Notes under the pieces: model-generated
Seen by the model: the letters and a program-made list of their open reading frames with translations, nothing else
Database searches by the model: none
Told to the model about the DNA's origin: nothing
Shown: piece after piece, positions 44,825 to 56,800 of the stretch
Layout: the number at the start of each line of letters is the position of its first letter
Numbering within the stretch: the first letter of the stretch is position 1
NCBI GenBank assembly: GCA_030142905.1
Contig: JASJOG010000099.1
Span: 1,054,001 to 1,118,000 of the forward strand
Origin: Heliopora coerulea
Lineage: Eukaryota; Cnidaria; Anthozoa; Scleralcyonacea; Helioporidae
Reading direction: 5' to 3'
DNA: 64,000 nt
Made by a program: the position numbers and the translations under genes

Positions 44825-45676
44825 TCATAATAGGGACGTCGTCAGCTTTCTCACAATTGGCGCATCAATGCGTGGTGAATCAGGTGGAGCGTCTCTTGGT
44901 GGCTCAACTTCGGTGAACTCGACGGTGCAAACTGTTGTAAATGTTGGGGGCGTTCGAAGTACTAATGCGCGGCGTGCAGCTGTGTCAGCTGTTGGATAGG
45001 TGCGGGACCCATAGACGTATGTATTGTGGCCAGCGAAGCTTACACGTCGTTTAGCGGGACGGACAGATACATCGTTCGTTTCCATGGAAGGGGTGCCAGC
45101 CAATAAATCAACATCAAGATTTTCTACGACTAAACCTTCGAACACAAACTCTTGATTGTCACGGGTGAATGACAGTCGTGTTTCTGCGACAACGTTAAAA
45201 GGAGAAGAACCATCGACTTGGTTAGAAGACTGAGCACTTGCTGTTATGGGAGATCCAAGACGCTGTGTGATGGAATGGCGGATCATGCTTCCTGTTGCAC
45301 CGCTGTCAATTGTTATGCGGACACAGTGGTGACCATGGAATGTATCTGTGTAGGGCGATTGTTGAATTTGGATTCGGAAGGCTGTGGGTGCTGGATCAGG
45401 CTCGGCATCAACAAATTCATCATCTAGTTCGTCCATGCCTGTCTTGTTTGCTTCAGAGTCGTTATGAAGAATGCCAACGATTTGTCTTGCTTTGGTAATG
45501 TATCTTCTATCTTGTTCAGGGAGAGAACTGCACTCGTGGAGGAAATGTTTATTGTTCAGACGAGCTGCCTGCTTGCAGAGTGGGCACGATTTCTCTTGGC
45601 GGCTGGGTTTGGGAGGGACTCTGTGTGCTGATTTACTAGTGGATGATCTGTGAAAGTTAGTAGTAGCAGTGCGCAT
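44825..45676 (-). pseudogene. Gag C-terminal zinc finger and aspartic protease
   Basis: A single open frame of 283 codons holds 'CPLCKQAARLNNKHFLHECS' (Cys-x2-Cys...His-x4-Cys, nucleic-acid-binding) at residues 35-54 and the protease active site 'VRITIDSGATGSMIRHSIT' at about residue 120. The region 'VDLLAGTPSMETNDVSVRPA' follows and corresponds to the protease flap and C-terminal part. The protease cuts the polyprotein. The frame is open, but it is isolated by frameshifts on both sides. Confidence 0.8.
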
Positions 45677-45679
45677 TAT

Positions 45680-46398
45680 CTTGGCATTATCAGCGGCGCG
45701 AATTTCATTGAGTAGTGAGGTGAGGGCCTGGGATATCTCAGGGTTGATGGAGGCTAAGGTGCCGCAGATCTTAGCTAAGTTTCATATCTTTGTTTCACAA
45801 GTTTGGGTAATTCTGGGTGGATGAGTTTGAGCCAGGTAAGGACGACAAATTCTTCTAACGTCGGAGTTAACCCTTTATCTTCTGTAACTAGATCGCCAAG
45901 GTGAGCTAAGCTGTTAGCCCAGAGCAAAATGTCGTCAACAAAAGCCATCAGTCTCTGGTAAAGGTCCTCAGGGCGCTCGTCTCATTCAAGGTGAATGTCG
46001 GCGAAGCCGATAAAGAGGGCACCTGTCACTTGAAACCTTAAATGGTGTCTGATGGTGTGCCAGATGAACTGTATAGAGGTGGAGTTCTTTACCAAAGTAT
46101 TGCTTGAGATTATATGGCAATACTTTGCGATTTGTCCCAACGTGAGCTGAAGAAACATCATCTTGTGTTGGGCTGTTGGACGCTTGGTGGCTGCTACATC
46201 TTCGCCGTCGTCGGTGAATCCTCATAACGGTTGAGACTTCGTCTTCTTCCCCCAGGTAGCATTGTCAGATAGAAAGGGGGCGAAATTGTTATCGAGAGAA
46301 TGTGTGTAGACCAAGTTCTGTTTCCATTTATGGAAACTATTTATAGTTTCAGTTTTGGTAAGACACCATTGTTTTGTGGCCCGATTAGTGCTAATCAT
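45680..46398 (-). pseudogene. Gag of the LTR retrotransposon (broken)
   Basis: The frame from the Met at 46398 reads '[20 protein letters not shown]' and '[20 protein letters not shown]', then a TGA replaces an Arg codon before 'GFTDDGEDVAATKR'. It continues 'LTLGQIAKYCHIISSNTLVK', 'FIWHTIRHHLRFQVTG' and '[20 protein letters not shown]' (with another stop just before DERPED). A frame change near 45780 leads into 'SINPEISQALTSLLNEIRAA'. Gag forms the particle that encloses the element's RNA. Two stops and one frameshift make it non-functional. Confidence 0.75.
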
Positions 46399-46559
46399 GG
46401 TTATTAGTTTAGGCTTAACTAAATCGTGCTTGTACAACGACAATTTACGGTGTTTGGAATTATACGGGGTTGAACCGGTTCGTCTTGAATCTGTTGTGTT
46501 GTGAGAGGGTATTCTGGCTCGCAAAGAGACGTAGATCCGGACACTTACTGCCACCACAC

Positions 46560-46715
46560 CAGTTACGAAGTAGATGAATCCAATACCCAATTCCGAACGA
46601 AATAAGTAACTTTATTACCAAAGTTATAGTATAAAATAACAACAACTGAGGGAGCACTATTTACCGCTCAGAGAAGACAAAAGCGCACCCAACGATAATA
46701 CGGTACCCTCTGACT
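46560..46715 (-). repeat. Partial 5' LTR (inferred)
   Basis: An AATAAA signal (46606-46611 on the minus strand) and the change to gag leader sequence suggest the R/U5 end of an LTR. The upstream U3 is cut off at copy C. No second LTR was found for comparison. Confidence 0.35.
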
Positions 46716-46726
46716 GGTAATGGCGC

Positions 46727-49700
46727 TGGACTTTCCAAGATTTTTCGGTGTATTTTTGTCAGCTGTCAAATAATCTCTTTCATAATCATAATTTTACATT
46801 TGACTAACTGTTTAGAATTTAAGATTATTAGAGGGGTATTACACTGCCCAGCATTCCCCAGTCGCCACGCCCCTGATCATGCTCATTTCACGCTCTCACT
46901 GAAGTTTTGAATATGACTTCATGGCGCCATATTGAAGAAAAAATATTGACAGAATTTTTTGAAAGACTTGGGCACCATGTCATTGTCTTCCGACGCCGAA
47001 GAGATAAACAGCATATTATCAGTATGTAACGAATTATATGGGCGAACAAATTGAAAACAATTTTTATTTGGAAGACACGGAGTCACAGATTGACATTTCT
47101 GGCTGGACGACTGTTGCAGGTACATAGTTTAGGTTTGCTCATGGACAATCGTCAATTTCTTTCCACACAAAAATTTTTGCTCTGACTGAATCGTTGTAAA
47201 GTGTTACATTAAAAAGGAAGACTGGGAATTTATGTTAATGCTGGAAATTGATATGAAGATTCCACTTGGGCAGCATTAATTTTCATAAAGAAATGAGAAT
47301 GTTTCATCATTCATATTTTACAGTCTTTTTAGCTTCAATTTTGCCATATTTCTGCGAAATTTGCTTTAGTTCAATTTAAAAATGAGGTTCCAAGTAATTT
47401 TTGTTATTCATAATTATAGAAGTAAGTGAATTGATAATAATTGAGTTTTGTTGTACTAATTCCGTTTGAACTTAAAAGTTCATTACTTGTTGTGGTATAA
47501 TGCTCATGTGATTCATGTGAATGAGCCGACTGATTAAAATAAAATACTTGGGGAAAGTAAATTATTTACATAACCATTGCTTATGAAAATTTTAATGCTC
47601 ATAACTGTTCAGTAGTTGTGTTGCAGTTGTCAACTGTGAATCTAATTTGTTTGTAGTTGAGTTAACTGGATTTAACAGTGAGCCAGGCAACTACCTTGAA
47701 AAAAGATTCCTAGAGATCTGAGCTTTTCTGAAAGCCATATAAAGGTATTCAACTTATGTGGGAGACACAGTTTCAAGTGTTATAGCCAGTCATGAATGTT
47801 TTGCCACAGTTTACACTGTAAGTCTTGTTAAGCTTTATTACTCTGTTAACCAGAGTTAAAAATGCACAGTACCTGCCAGTAAGGGAAGACATCTTGGCTA
47901 GGATTAAGGGGTTAATAGTTATAGTATTTCATAATCTATTAATCCCCAAACTGGCCAAAAATGATTTTATTCTGGCTAATGCCTGATAATTATCATTATA
48001 AAGAAGAGATATTAAAGCTACTGTAGGTTTTGTGTGGAATGGTTAACCCCCAAGCTGGCCAACATATCTCCCCTTTAAAATTAAAATTACCTTGTTTTAG
48101 TCAGAATAAAACTGAAAGGGGCTGGTGTTGGAATTAACAGACAATGAGATATGATTAAATTCATTAAGGGACAATAGCTTAGAATTCTATTCTTGTTAAT
48201 GGCAGATGATTTTATTGAGCAGATCAAGGTACCTGCTCATTAACGGAATAACTACTAACTTGAATAATTCATTAATTTCTTTTTGGTCCACATCCAACTT
48301 TGATTTCACTTTGGCTAACATCAGATGATTTTACTTGTCAAAGGGAGATGTCTCAGATTGGAAAGGGTTAAGAATGCCTCAATTATCACATTTTGGTCTA
48401 AGACTGAATTTTTGAGTTTACTTTGGCTGACATCAGACAATTTTATTAGTCAAGGGGAGACATTGCTCAGAATATAAAGGATTAAGAGGAAAGATTGCAC
48501 ATGATAATTTATTCTGGGTAACACAAGCCAATTTTGTTTAGCAGAGTGGGGTGAATGATCCCAAATAAGTTGACATGTTGTTGTCCAGGCATAGGCAACT
48601 ACATGTAATAAAGCAAATGCCCTATCATGATATTCATTTTCACATTAATTGCAGAAAATGACTGGGTTAATTATTATTAATGAAAATATTCAATAATTAT
48701 ATACAGGGAACCAGTAAAATTACACATTTGTGTGGGTTAGTTGCTTCTTCGAATACAGTATCAGCAGCCAGTTTTCCTTTTAAGTTGAAGAGGATGTGCA
48801 CTTGCAACTGTACAGTAATATATAATTTTATTTACCTAATAAACTATATGAAGTGATTATATATAGCATGTTTTTTACTTGTAGTACTACTCCTAGTATA
48901 TTGTTTATATATAACTCTGAACAGACTTTTTTTATCCTTTAATGCCCTGGGCTCACCCCTTTGACAAGTAAAATAATCTGGCATTAGCCAGAGTACACTG
49001 TAAAATGCTAAAGGGGCCCTTGCCCCTTAATGGGTTAGAAAAAAAAAAAACAAGAACAAAAAGTACAGTTGATGTCACTTTCTTGAAACCTCTTTTTACA
49101 GAAGATACTGCATACAGTAGATGAAATTTGTGTTATTTTCATGAACCATGTTTGTATACAACAAGACACATCAACTCTCAATCCATACAGTATTGATTTC
49201 AGGCCACCTTAAAGAATTGCAAATTCCTGCCTTTGGATGAACAACTAACTTGCAAGTGAGTGTGAATCAACATTGTACCTATTACATGTGTATTCAGTCA
49301 GAATTAAACTGAAAAGCCTACTGTCGAACCTGCTACTGATTCTTGCACTTATAAGTGCAAGTGAAATTCTCTTCAGGAGAATTTCAGAATGAGATTCAGT
49401 AGTCTTTTAGTGATGTACAGTTTCCACTGCAGCTTAATGGCTTTACTTGTGACCTGTCTATTCAGTATTATGTTCTATGGTAACTAGCAGTATATAACTA
49501 CATTCAATTTAGGCACAAGACAGTAAACATCTCAAGGTCAAAAGGTTATACCCTGCCACAGTTATTTTAACCTCTTTCATTGAAAGAGGTGGCCCTTCAG
49601 AATTTTATACTTGTTCATGCTAGGCCATTTTGTTAAGAAGAATTCATCTGATGATTGAAGGGTCACGTTTGTCGTAAAATGTTTAAAGAATTAATGTATG

Positions 49701-49806
49701 TATTGGTCTTTAAGTTACCTGTAGCTAATATGCTTGATTTTCTTCTATACTATGCTTAAAGCATCCTGCGTAAATTTTATTATTTAATATTTTTATCGGT
49801 GGTAAT
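46727..49806 (+). repeat. 3.1-kb duplicated segment, copy C
   Basis: Colinear with copy B in the same orientation, 9.56 kb away. It carries the same promoter-like start, first-exon-like segment (46977-47119) and degenerate 'ctggctaatgcctgat' repeats (47973, 48312, 48430) with the inverted form at 48972-48995. It is followed at once by a LINE. Confidence 0.85.
46977..47119 (+). pseudogene. First-exon-like segment, copy C (ATG kept, stops inside)
   Basis: 'caccATGTCA' opens 'MSLSSDAEEINSILSVCNEL' followed by 'YGRTN' and then a TGA. Later codons retain 'FLFGRHGVTD' before a second TGA, and the splice donor 'tgcag|gtac' is in the same place as in copy B. The ATG in copy C and the open frame in copy B together define the ancestral exon. 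Confidence 0.5.
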
Positions 49807-50134
49807 TGCAAGTTTACTACTTCAGGATTGTCGACCCTGCTTACGCGATACCCGAGTTTAACTGGCTCCGGTTGATAGCACTCGGCATGGGGCCCTACTC
49901 AGGGTGACGAGTTTCCTGCTGCCTTTTAGGTAATGCCTTTTTAGGCAAAGGCTAAGGGTCCTTCCCTGACAGAAAAGGTTAACGCCAGGAAGGGCATCGC
50001 GCCATAGAAATATCAAGCCTCAAAAGCACTCAATATAGCAGTCAAGAAACATAGGCATAGTACAGCCCGACGTATCACGTGGGGGAAACTCCATGGATGA
50101 AGGCAACACGCCTGATGTACCACGTGAACCTCGG

Positions 50135-50880
50135 CTCATAAGGTTTGGATCGTGGAATGAAGGGAGCATGACATGAAAATAAAGTGAAGTGGCGGAGGTG
50201 GTGAAAAGGCGGAGAGTTGATGTATGCTGGGTGCAGGAGACACGAAGGAAGGGTGGAAGCACGAAGATGGTGAGAGGAAAGAGTGCAGGTACAAGTTTCT
50301 GTGGCAAGGATGTCCTTCAGGGATTCATGGTGTGAGGGTGTTAGTGTCAGAGCAGTTTGTGGATAAGGTAGTTGAAAAGTGAAGCGTATGAGTGAACGTT
50401 TGATGATGGTGGAGCTGGTGATTGGGAAATGTCAGATGAATGTGATATCAGGTTATGTGCCACAGGTTTGACGAAGTCAGGATAAGAAGGACATATTCTG
50501 GAATGCGGTGTATGACTTAGTACAAAGGCTGAAAAAGTAAGAATATGGTGGTTCTTGGTGGAGATTTGAATGGGCATGTTGGTAGAGAAACTGATGGGTA
50601 TGAAGGAGTAGATGGGGGGTTCGGTTATGGTATTAGAAATATGGAGGGTGAAACGATCTTGGAGTTTGGAGATGCAATGGATACGATTGTGTGTGGACCG
50701 CAGTTTAAGAAGGATGACAACAAGATAGTGATGTATTCGTGCGATGGATCGAATACCACGGTTAACTATCTGATCATACGTAAACAGGATAGGAATTGTC
50801 TCTGGGATGCGAAAGCAATTCCCGGTGAAGAAGCAGTATCACAAAACCATCTGATACTGGTGATATGAAGGTGAGGGGTG
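50135..50880 (+). pseudogene. LINE endonuclease domain (broken)
   Basis: Pieces in different frames give the apurinic-endonuclease fold: 'LRFGSWNEGSMT' (50137; the Asn of the first motif), 'VDVCWVQETRRKGGS' (50218; catalytic Glu), 'MVVLGGDLNGHVGRETDGYE' (50545; Asp-x-Asn), 'SNTTVNYLIIRKQDR' (50749) and 'SQNHLILV' (50847; His near the end, normally preceded by Asp). Stops are frequent between 50170 and 50540. The enzyme would nick the target to prime reverse transcription. Confidence 0.8.
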
Positions 50881-51059
50881 CAGTGAAAGTCCAGAGGACG
50901 AAATTCCAACCGAGAAGAAAGGTGTGGAGGCTGAATGATGAAAATGTGCAAAGGCAGTTCCAGGATAAACTGGTTCTGGGGGAGGCGGGGGAGGGTGATG
51001 TGAATGTGGTATGGGAGAAGGCAAGAGATTATTGAAAGCGGCAAGTGAGGGATGTGGAT

Positions 51060-52380
51060 GGACAAAAGGACCACCAAGGCATATGCAAACATGGTGGTAG
51101 ACTGAAGAGGTTGAGAAGAAGGTGACTGAGAAGAAGTCGAAGTCCAAGGCGTGGTATCGGGCAAAGGGTACCGCTGCAGAAAAGGCAGTGTTGAAGGAGT
51201 ATGTAGCAGCAAAGAAGATTGCAAAGAAAGTGGTTGCTGGCAAAGAAAGGCCCAGCAGTGGGTGAGAAAGAGATTAGGAGAAAAGCTGTACACAGAAGAA
51301 AGGCAAAGATGTGTGTTCAAGATAGCAAAGCAGATGCCAAAGGAAAGGTAGGATATGGTTAGAGTGAACTGTCTGAAGGATGAGAGTGGAAAGATAGTTG
51401 TGAAACAGGAGATGATAAAGAAGAGATGGAGGGAGTATATGGAGCAACTGTTAAATGTAGAGAATGATTGGGATGGAATTATAGAATGTGGGATAGCTGA
51501 AGGAGCAAGAGAGCTTATCAAGGACATGGAAGTGGAAAAGGCGATAGGGCAGATGAAAAGTAGGAATGCAGGTGGTCCGATCGAATTGGTGGGTATGATT
51601 GTCCGTGCAGCTGGTCTGGAATTGGTGAAGGAGATGACGGAGATCTGCAGGATGGTAGTGGACGAGGGAAAGATACCGAGGGACTGGGAGCTGAGTACCC
51701 TTTTACCCATTTACAATGGGAAAGGTGACTCATTGGAGTGTGGGGCAGATAGGGCAATAAAGCTGTTAGAACAGGGGATGAAGTTATTTGAGAGGGTTCT
51801 GGAAAGAAGGTTGAGAGGGAAAGTAAATGTTAATGGCATGCAGTTTAAATTTATACCAGGGAGGGGGATAATAGATGGAATATTTGTGGTACGACAGATA
51901 CCGGAGAAGTTTCTGGCAACAAAGCGACAATTGTATCACGCATTTGTGGATCTGGTGAAGGCAGTTGATAGGATACCAAGAGAATTGGCTAGGTGGGCAT
52001 TGTGGAAGCTGGAGGTTGAAGAATAGGTGGTGACAGCTGTGATGATAATGTATAAGAAAGCGAGAACAATGGGGAAAACGAAGGATGGAAACAGTGAGGA
52101 GTTTGAGGTGAAGGTTGGGGTACATAAGAGATCTGTTCCGAGTCCATTATTGTTTGTGGTTATGATGGAGGCACTGACACAAGACGTTAGGAAGGGCCTG
52201 CCGTGGGAGCTGTTATATGCTGACGATTTAGTTCTGATGGCTGAGAGCATTGAGGAACTTAAGAGGAAAGTGGTGCGGTGGAAAGAGTGCATGGAGGCGA
52301 AAGGGTTGAAGTTGAATATTGGTAAAACAAAGATGATGGTGTCAGGGAAAAATTGTTGTGATGTCGAAAGACTGGGGAAG
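51060..52380 (+). pseudogene. LINE reverse transcriptase (broken)
   Basis: A linker rich in Lys and Glu (51100-51350) is followed by a long open stretch 51355-52026 with 'VEKAIGQMKSRNAGGPIELV', 'GKIPRDWELSTLLPIYNGKG' and 'QFKFIPGRGIIDGIFVVRQI', then 'LYHAFVDLVKAVDRIPRELA' (the usual 'DLEKAFDRIP' with Phe to Val). After a TAG at 52024, 'VGVHKRSVPSPLLFVVMMEA' (usual 'VHQGSVLSPLLF') and the catalytic 'LLYADDLVLMAESIEELKRK' follow, then 'GLKLNIGKTKMMVSG'. The catalytic ADD is intact, but conserved Phe, Gln and Gly residues have changed, showing decay. Confidence 0.88.
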
Positions 52381-52384
52381 TAGT

Positions 52385-52530
52385 CATGTACAGTAGTTGG
52401 AAAGGGTGTTGGGAGCAATTCTATCAGATGTACGGGATGCAGTGGATGGGTACAAAAGCGATGCCCAGTTGTGCAGTTGCCCATAAAGGGATCGATATTT
52501 GTGTCGGCTCGGTGCTTACGTTGCTTATGT
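52385..52530 (+). pseudogene. C-terminal zinc-binding motif of the LINE
   Basis: After the RT, 'CTVVGKGVGSNSIRCTGCSG' and 'WVQKRCPVVQ' then 'FVSARCLRC' form a Cys-rich finger (C...C..C.GC..W.H.RC pattern, with the first CxxC and the His changed). Such C-terminal fingers occur in some LINE clades and probably bind nucleic acid. Confidence 0.6.
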
Positions 52531-52684
52531 CGTGATGTAAATCAAGTAACAGTGAATGTGCGTCGGTTTATCAATGCGTCTGTGCTTCAGTTATAGTTAT
52601 GTAGGTAGTGATAGTGGATAGTAATGACCGAAGGACATTTGTCGTTTGCTTTCATGTTAGAAGGTGAATAAAATGTCGGGGTCA

Positions 52685-52864
52685 GTACAGCTGAGAGTAT
52701 GGTGGAATGTGGTGACTGTGTTGTTCTTCATGATGGAAAACACTGTTGTCGACGTAGCGCTTCAATACTTTGGCGAGATTATTTCTTTTAGGATGACTTG
52801 TGTTTCGGTTTCTTCCTTGTAAGGATTGTGTACAATGGCACCTAATGATCTTTCTTTCGTACAA
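52685..52864 (-). pseudogene. Penelope-like RT fragment, minus strand
   Basis: The frame includes 'AKVLKRYVDNSVFHHEEQHS', a decayed 'W.RYVDD.F' catalytic segment (Asp to Asn). Its DNA is the inverted homologue of 53276-53375 on the plus strand ('gaagcgctacgtcgac' against 'gaagcgctatgttgac'). Confidence 0.6.
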
Positions 52865-53275
52865 TGGTGTATTTGCTTGGAGGCTGTGTCATTGTAGACG
52901 AAATAATTGCTAAAAAGGAGGCAAAAACGATACTACATACAAGCAGATACAAGTTGGTACTATTGGTAGCCAAGCAAGTACCATTTATAGGCAATATTTC
53001 TGTGGTTCAAGAATAAAATTAAAGAGATGTTTTGCACGTAAACAGTTTTACATTCATTTCACAGTCCTAAACAACCTTGCTCCCGTAATTTTATAATGTG
53101 TACGTCTGACCACGCGACATATAAAGTGTTGGCGGTAAATCGCTTACAAACGTGACTGAGTTCAAATGCTGGAACAGCCAACGGGCATAGCAGATAACTG
53201 TATTTCCTAACGGAACACTGCGCAATGTTTACATGGAAAAAGCTCATAAAAGACAGGTCATCGAAAAGTAATTAT
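52865..53275. other. Spacer between opposed Penelope fragments
   Basis: No recognisable sequence in about 410 bases. Confidence 0.35.
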
Positions 53276-53533
53276 CCTAACAAAATGTTGGAAGCGCTAT
53301 GTTGACGACAGTTTTTCCATTACTAAAAAAAATGCACTCATCACATTCAACCAAACTCTGAATGCCATTTACTGAAACATGTCATTCATCGTTCAACATA
53401 AAGAACCGACGAATGTCGTCCCTTAACTCTTCAGTTTCAAGAGTAGATGTAACAAATATTACTGATGTTTACTGAAACCGACAAACACAGACCGCTATCG
53501 AAATTTCCATTCCCATCACGACATGATATTAAA
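53276..53533 (+). pseudogene. Penelope-like RT fragment, plus strand
   Basis: 'KCWKRYVDDSFSITKKNALI' contains the intact catalytic YVDD. After stops it continues 'FIVQHKEPTNVVP' and 'CLLKPTNTDRYRNFHSHH' (usual 'YRKPTHTDRYLNFHSHH'). It ends where the tRNA-derived foldback starts. Confidence 0.75.
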
Positions 53534-53850
53534 TGTGGTAGCTTGGTTGTTATATGCGGTATGTACGCACGCTCTCAAACTATTCTACTCAGAAAAAATT
53601 TCTGAGTCCCTGGCTGAAATCGAACCCGTCACCTGCTGATCGCCGGTGAGATGCTCTGAACATTGAGCTGTATAAACGCAGATGGTGACCGAACCAGTAC
53701 ATAAATGTAACCTTCGGTCACCATCTGAGTTGTCGCACAATGGTGGGAGGATCTCACTGGTGATCAGAAATTTACGGTTTTGATTCCCGTCAGGGACTCG
53801 GAAAGTTTTTCTGAGTAGGATAGTTTGAGGGCGTGCGTACATATCATAAA
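53534..53850. repeat. Palindromic tRNA-derived foldback, third copy
   Basis: The arms 53559-53690 and 53718-53843 are inverted complements. The centre 'cagatggtgaccgaa' and 'ttcggtcaccatctg' pairs around 'ccagtacataaatgtaacc'. Each arm has B-box-like 'aaatcgaacccgt' (minus) or 'ttttgattcccg' (plus) and the hairpin 'ctcagaaaaaatttctgag'. The outer end 'gtggtagcttggttgttata' (53535) matches the outer end at 2330. It follows a PLE fragment, as the copy at 2.3-2.65 kb precedes one. Confidence 0.8.
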
Positions 53851-56800
53851 ACACAATGTTACTCCTGAATAGTTACTCATCGAATGGTGCATAGTAGAAC
53901 GGACCGGCGAGAAAAAGCATTTACAAAGATCAGACCCCACTTCAAAGAGGAAACAGATTTCTGCTAGAAGATTTATTGCAAAGAACGAGATTTTACCAAA
54001 ATAAATAAAAGACATAAAATGTATATAAACAAAACTCGTAATAGGTTAGATTCGTAAAAGTCGAGTTATTGATTAAGGCAATTATCGAATGGGACGCAGT
54101 GCTAAAAAGTAGGGAAAAGCGATGCAGAAGATCTCCAACAATAATATGCTATTCTTTTAAAGGAACAATAAGGCACCGCACAACTATAATTTATTCATTC
54201 TTCCAAGTTAATACACAAACCGTCACATCCATTTATAACCTGTTTTTGCAGTATAAGATCACCTCCTGTATTCTTGTATAGTTTTTCCATTTATCTTTGC
54301 CGACACTAAGGCTATAGGCTGGTGGCCGAAACCTCTTGATTACCTCGTTTTAAGTCCAGCGAGGAACTGTAGCAAAAAAGACTATTTATCAATATCTGCA
54401 TAAATAAATCAACAAAAATAAACATAAACTGAAGCTACAACATAAATTTTTTTTTATTTCATTTCGAATTTTGAAGTCTTTTTTACACAAAGTATATTCT
54501 GATTAATGACCTTACTCAAGTAAGCAAAAAACGAATATGAAAAGATGAATGGGAAAAAGAAACTATTACAGTGTATCACGGTCGTTATACCTTTTGGAGA
54601 AGATATTTTGAGAACAGACATACAGGTACCGTGCAGTAACGAAAAAGAAGTATGTCAAGTGGTCTCAATTACATATCTACCAACATGGAAGTTTTTGGGT
54701 GAGATCCGTTGGAATATTTGTGAAAATGGTGAGCATTACCATCCAAAAATTTCAGAAACATGATAGGGACAACCAGTCGTTAATCATTGACCAAAAATGT
54801 CTCTGGTCATTTTTGACTTTTAGGGATTAATGACTACGTAGAAAATAAACGATATTTGCCAGTTGTTTTAAACCATTGTTATCATACTGAAATACTGTGG
54901 GAAGAGAAAAATTCAGATGATATTTGTTCTCCCTATTGTATTTTATCCATGACTATCCTGGGCTATTCTTCGGACAAAGTTGTGGTAATTGTCTAGAGAG
55001 GTTTTCGATTGTAGATCAATAATTTTAAAGCCTTTAATAAGTATTTTTTAATTAAATTCTTTTTTAATATTTGAAGGTAATGTTGTTGGAAAGAAGTGCG
55101 AAGTATACCATTTGAAATTATTATCAAGAAAGAAAACCAACTTAAGAATTCCAACTTTAAGGGACGTTACATATACGAGTGCAAGCAGATTAAAACGTCA
55201 TGTGCCACTGTTGTGACCATATATTTACATTGAAGCCAAGAGATGATTTTTTGACCACTTCTTAAAGAAATATTACAACAAGAGAGAGCATGATCTAGCC
55301 CACGGGAAATGAACACAGAGAAATCCTTCAGTCAAATGGAAGCGTACAAATGTAGAAAGTGTTGAACCAGCGAACGTCTAGTGATATAACAATTGGGACG
55401 ACACTGGAATTGCTTTGATACATTGACGTTCGTTGGTACGTCTCTGACTCGAGTGGCTTAAAATAATAAAAGGTTATATTGTAGTTTAAACTGGTTGTTG
55501 TTTATAAACGGAGACGCTTTGATGGGATCGAGAAAAGTAGATATCTTTGTTGAACAAAAGCCGCCAAAATGGCACATCAATAGGCGAATCTAGAAAACAC
55601 TCTCCAGATGAATCGTAGGCCTCGTAGACTCCACCAACTTTCCATTGAAAAGTTCTTTCTTAACTTTTGTAGCTCATGTGTATGACTACTAAGGTTTCTT
55701 CGGATAAATATCCTTCACAATTCTTATTTACTCATTTGTACGTGCATACCAGTATTCCTTTATTGGAGGTGGACAGAAAATAGAAACGGTATTCACATTT
55801 TAAGTCAAACTTTTCGGCGTTTGACACTACTGAAGTTGACAGCCGGGAGCTCCTGTTCTCAAAATTTCGAGTAGTTGATAATGATCAGATTTTAATACAT
55901 ATTTTTTGTTATGCTCTGTATTCTATATATTCAAGTGATCAAATTTCACTACTTTTATAGTTCCCAAAAAATATGAACGACACACTTGCACTTCCTCGCA
56001 CAGAATCAAATGGAGCAGATGACCGTTCGTGATGTTTTCCCTGGTTGTCGTACGCACAAAGACGTTTTCTTGTTCAAAACCTGGTTATGCCAGCTTTTGA
56101 GCTCGCAATCTTGCCAAGGGAAAATTTGCCAATCTTTAGCCGCTGGATTACAGTCGAAGAGACATCAGTCATCACCAGAACTAAACTAGAATAAGACGAT
56201 GGTCATTGACCACATTCTTCAACCACAAACATAGTCCGACCAGCATATAAAAATACGTTACCACCATAGCAGAGCTGTGGTAAGGACGCAGATCAACGTG
56301 GTCGTGTCGAAGGCATATCATAGGCGCCGCTGGCAGCCACCATTCGACTCATACTTGGCCACGGAGCACAACTATGATGTAAGTGTAAATTTTATTGAGG
56401 GGGGAAAAATCGGAGAATCAGATGGAAAACCATCGAAGCACAGCAGAGACCAACTACAACTCTACTCACATGAGACCCAAGCTAGAGAATCAACACGTGG
56501 TTACCATTAGGAGGTCGCTCATCCAAATTGTAACCACGGCCGATCAGGCTTAAGTTGGAGCCTCAGTGGAGAGAAGCAACGCGCTAACCGTATTCGCCAT
56601 TTGTGCTTCCCAATATATATCTAACAATGTCGACGCTCGAAGTACATTTGTCTAACTGTTGTCGAAGCGCAAATCAAAAGTAAGCGAAAAAGGAGTTACT
56701 CAATGCAGTACGTAAAATTCTATTTTCAACATGGATTTGTTAATAAACAGAAAGAAGTATATATACTGAGTGTATTATATACATATAATTACCTTATAAG

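Larger units (their letters stand above)
42000..46715 (-). mobile_element. LTR retrotransposon, Ty3/Gypsy-like, decayed
   Basis: On the minus strand the order is partial LTR end (about 46715-46560), gag, zinc-finger/protease, RT, RNase H and integrase (ending about 42010). RNase H before integrase fits Ty3/Gypsy or BEL. The protease DSGA motif and RT sequence look closest to Gypsy-type elements, but the clade is not certain. It is more GC-rich than its surroundings and lies exactly between duplicated copies B and C; its 5' end abuts copy C at 46727. Confidence 0.85.
49828..52680 (+). mobile_element. Non-LTR retrotransposon (second LINE), broken
   Basis: A GC-richer unit that starts with a leader ('tacgcgatacccgagtttaa' at 49843), followed by endonuclease, RT and a C-terminal zinc-binding motif. 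The 3' end is uncertain; recognisable coding ends about 52530. It lies immediately after copy C and differs from the LINE at 13-17 kb in sequence and in its C-terminal motif. Confidence 0.85.

Noticed and set aside
43005..45653. Plus-strand frames opposite the LTR retrotransposon
   Set aside because: The minus strand carries protease, RT and RNase H motifs; plus frames have no domains.
50020..51757. Long minus-strand frames (up to 314 codons) opposite the second LINE
   Set aside because: They are shadows of the purine-rich LINE coding strand; the plus strand carries the endonuclease and RT motifs.
54295..54345. Second hammerhead-like sequence ('ggtggccgaaacctc')
   Set aside because: The CUGAUGA core and a paired stem I are missing; only the GGCCGAAAC phrase resembles a hammerhead.
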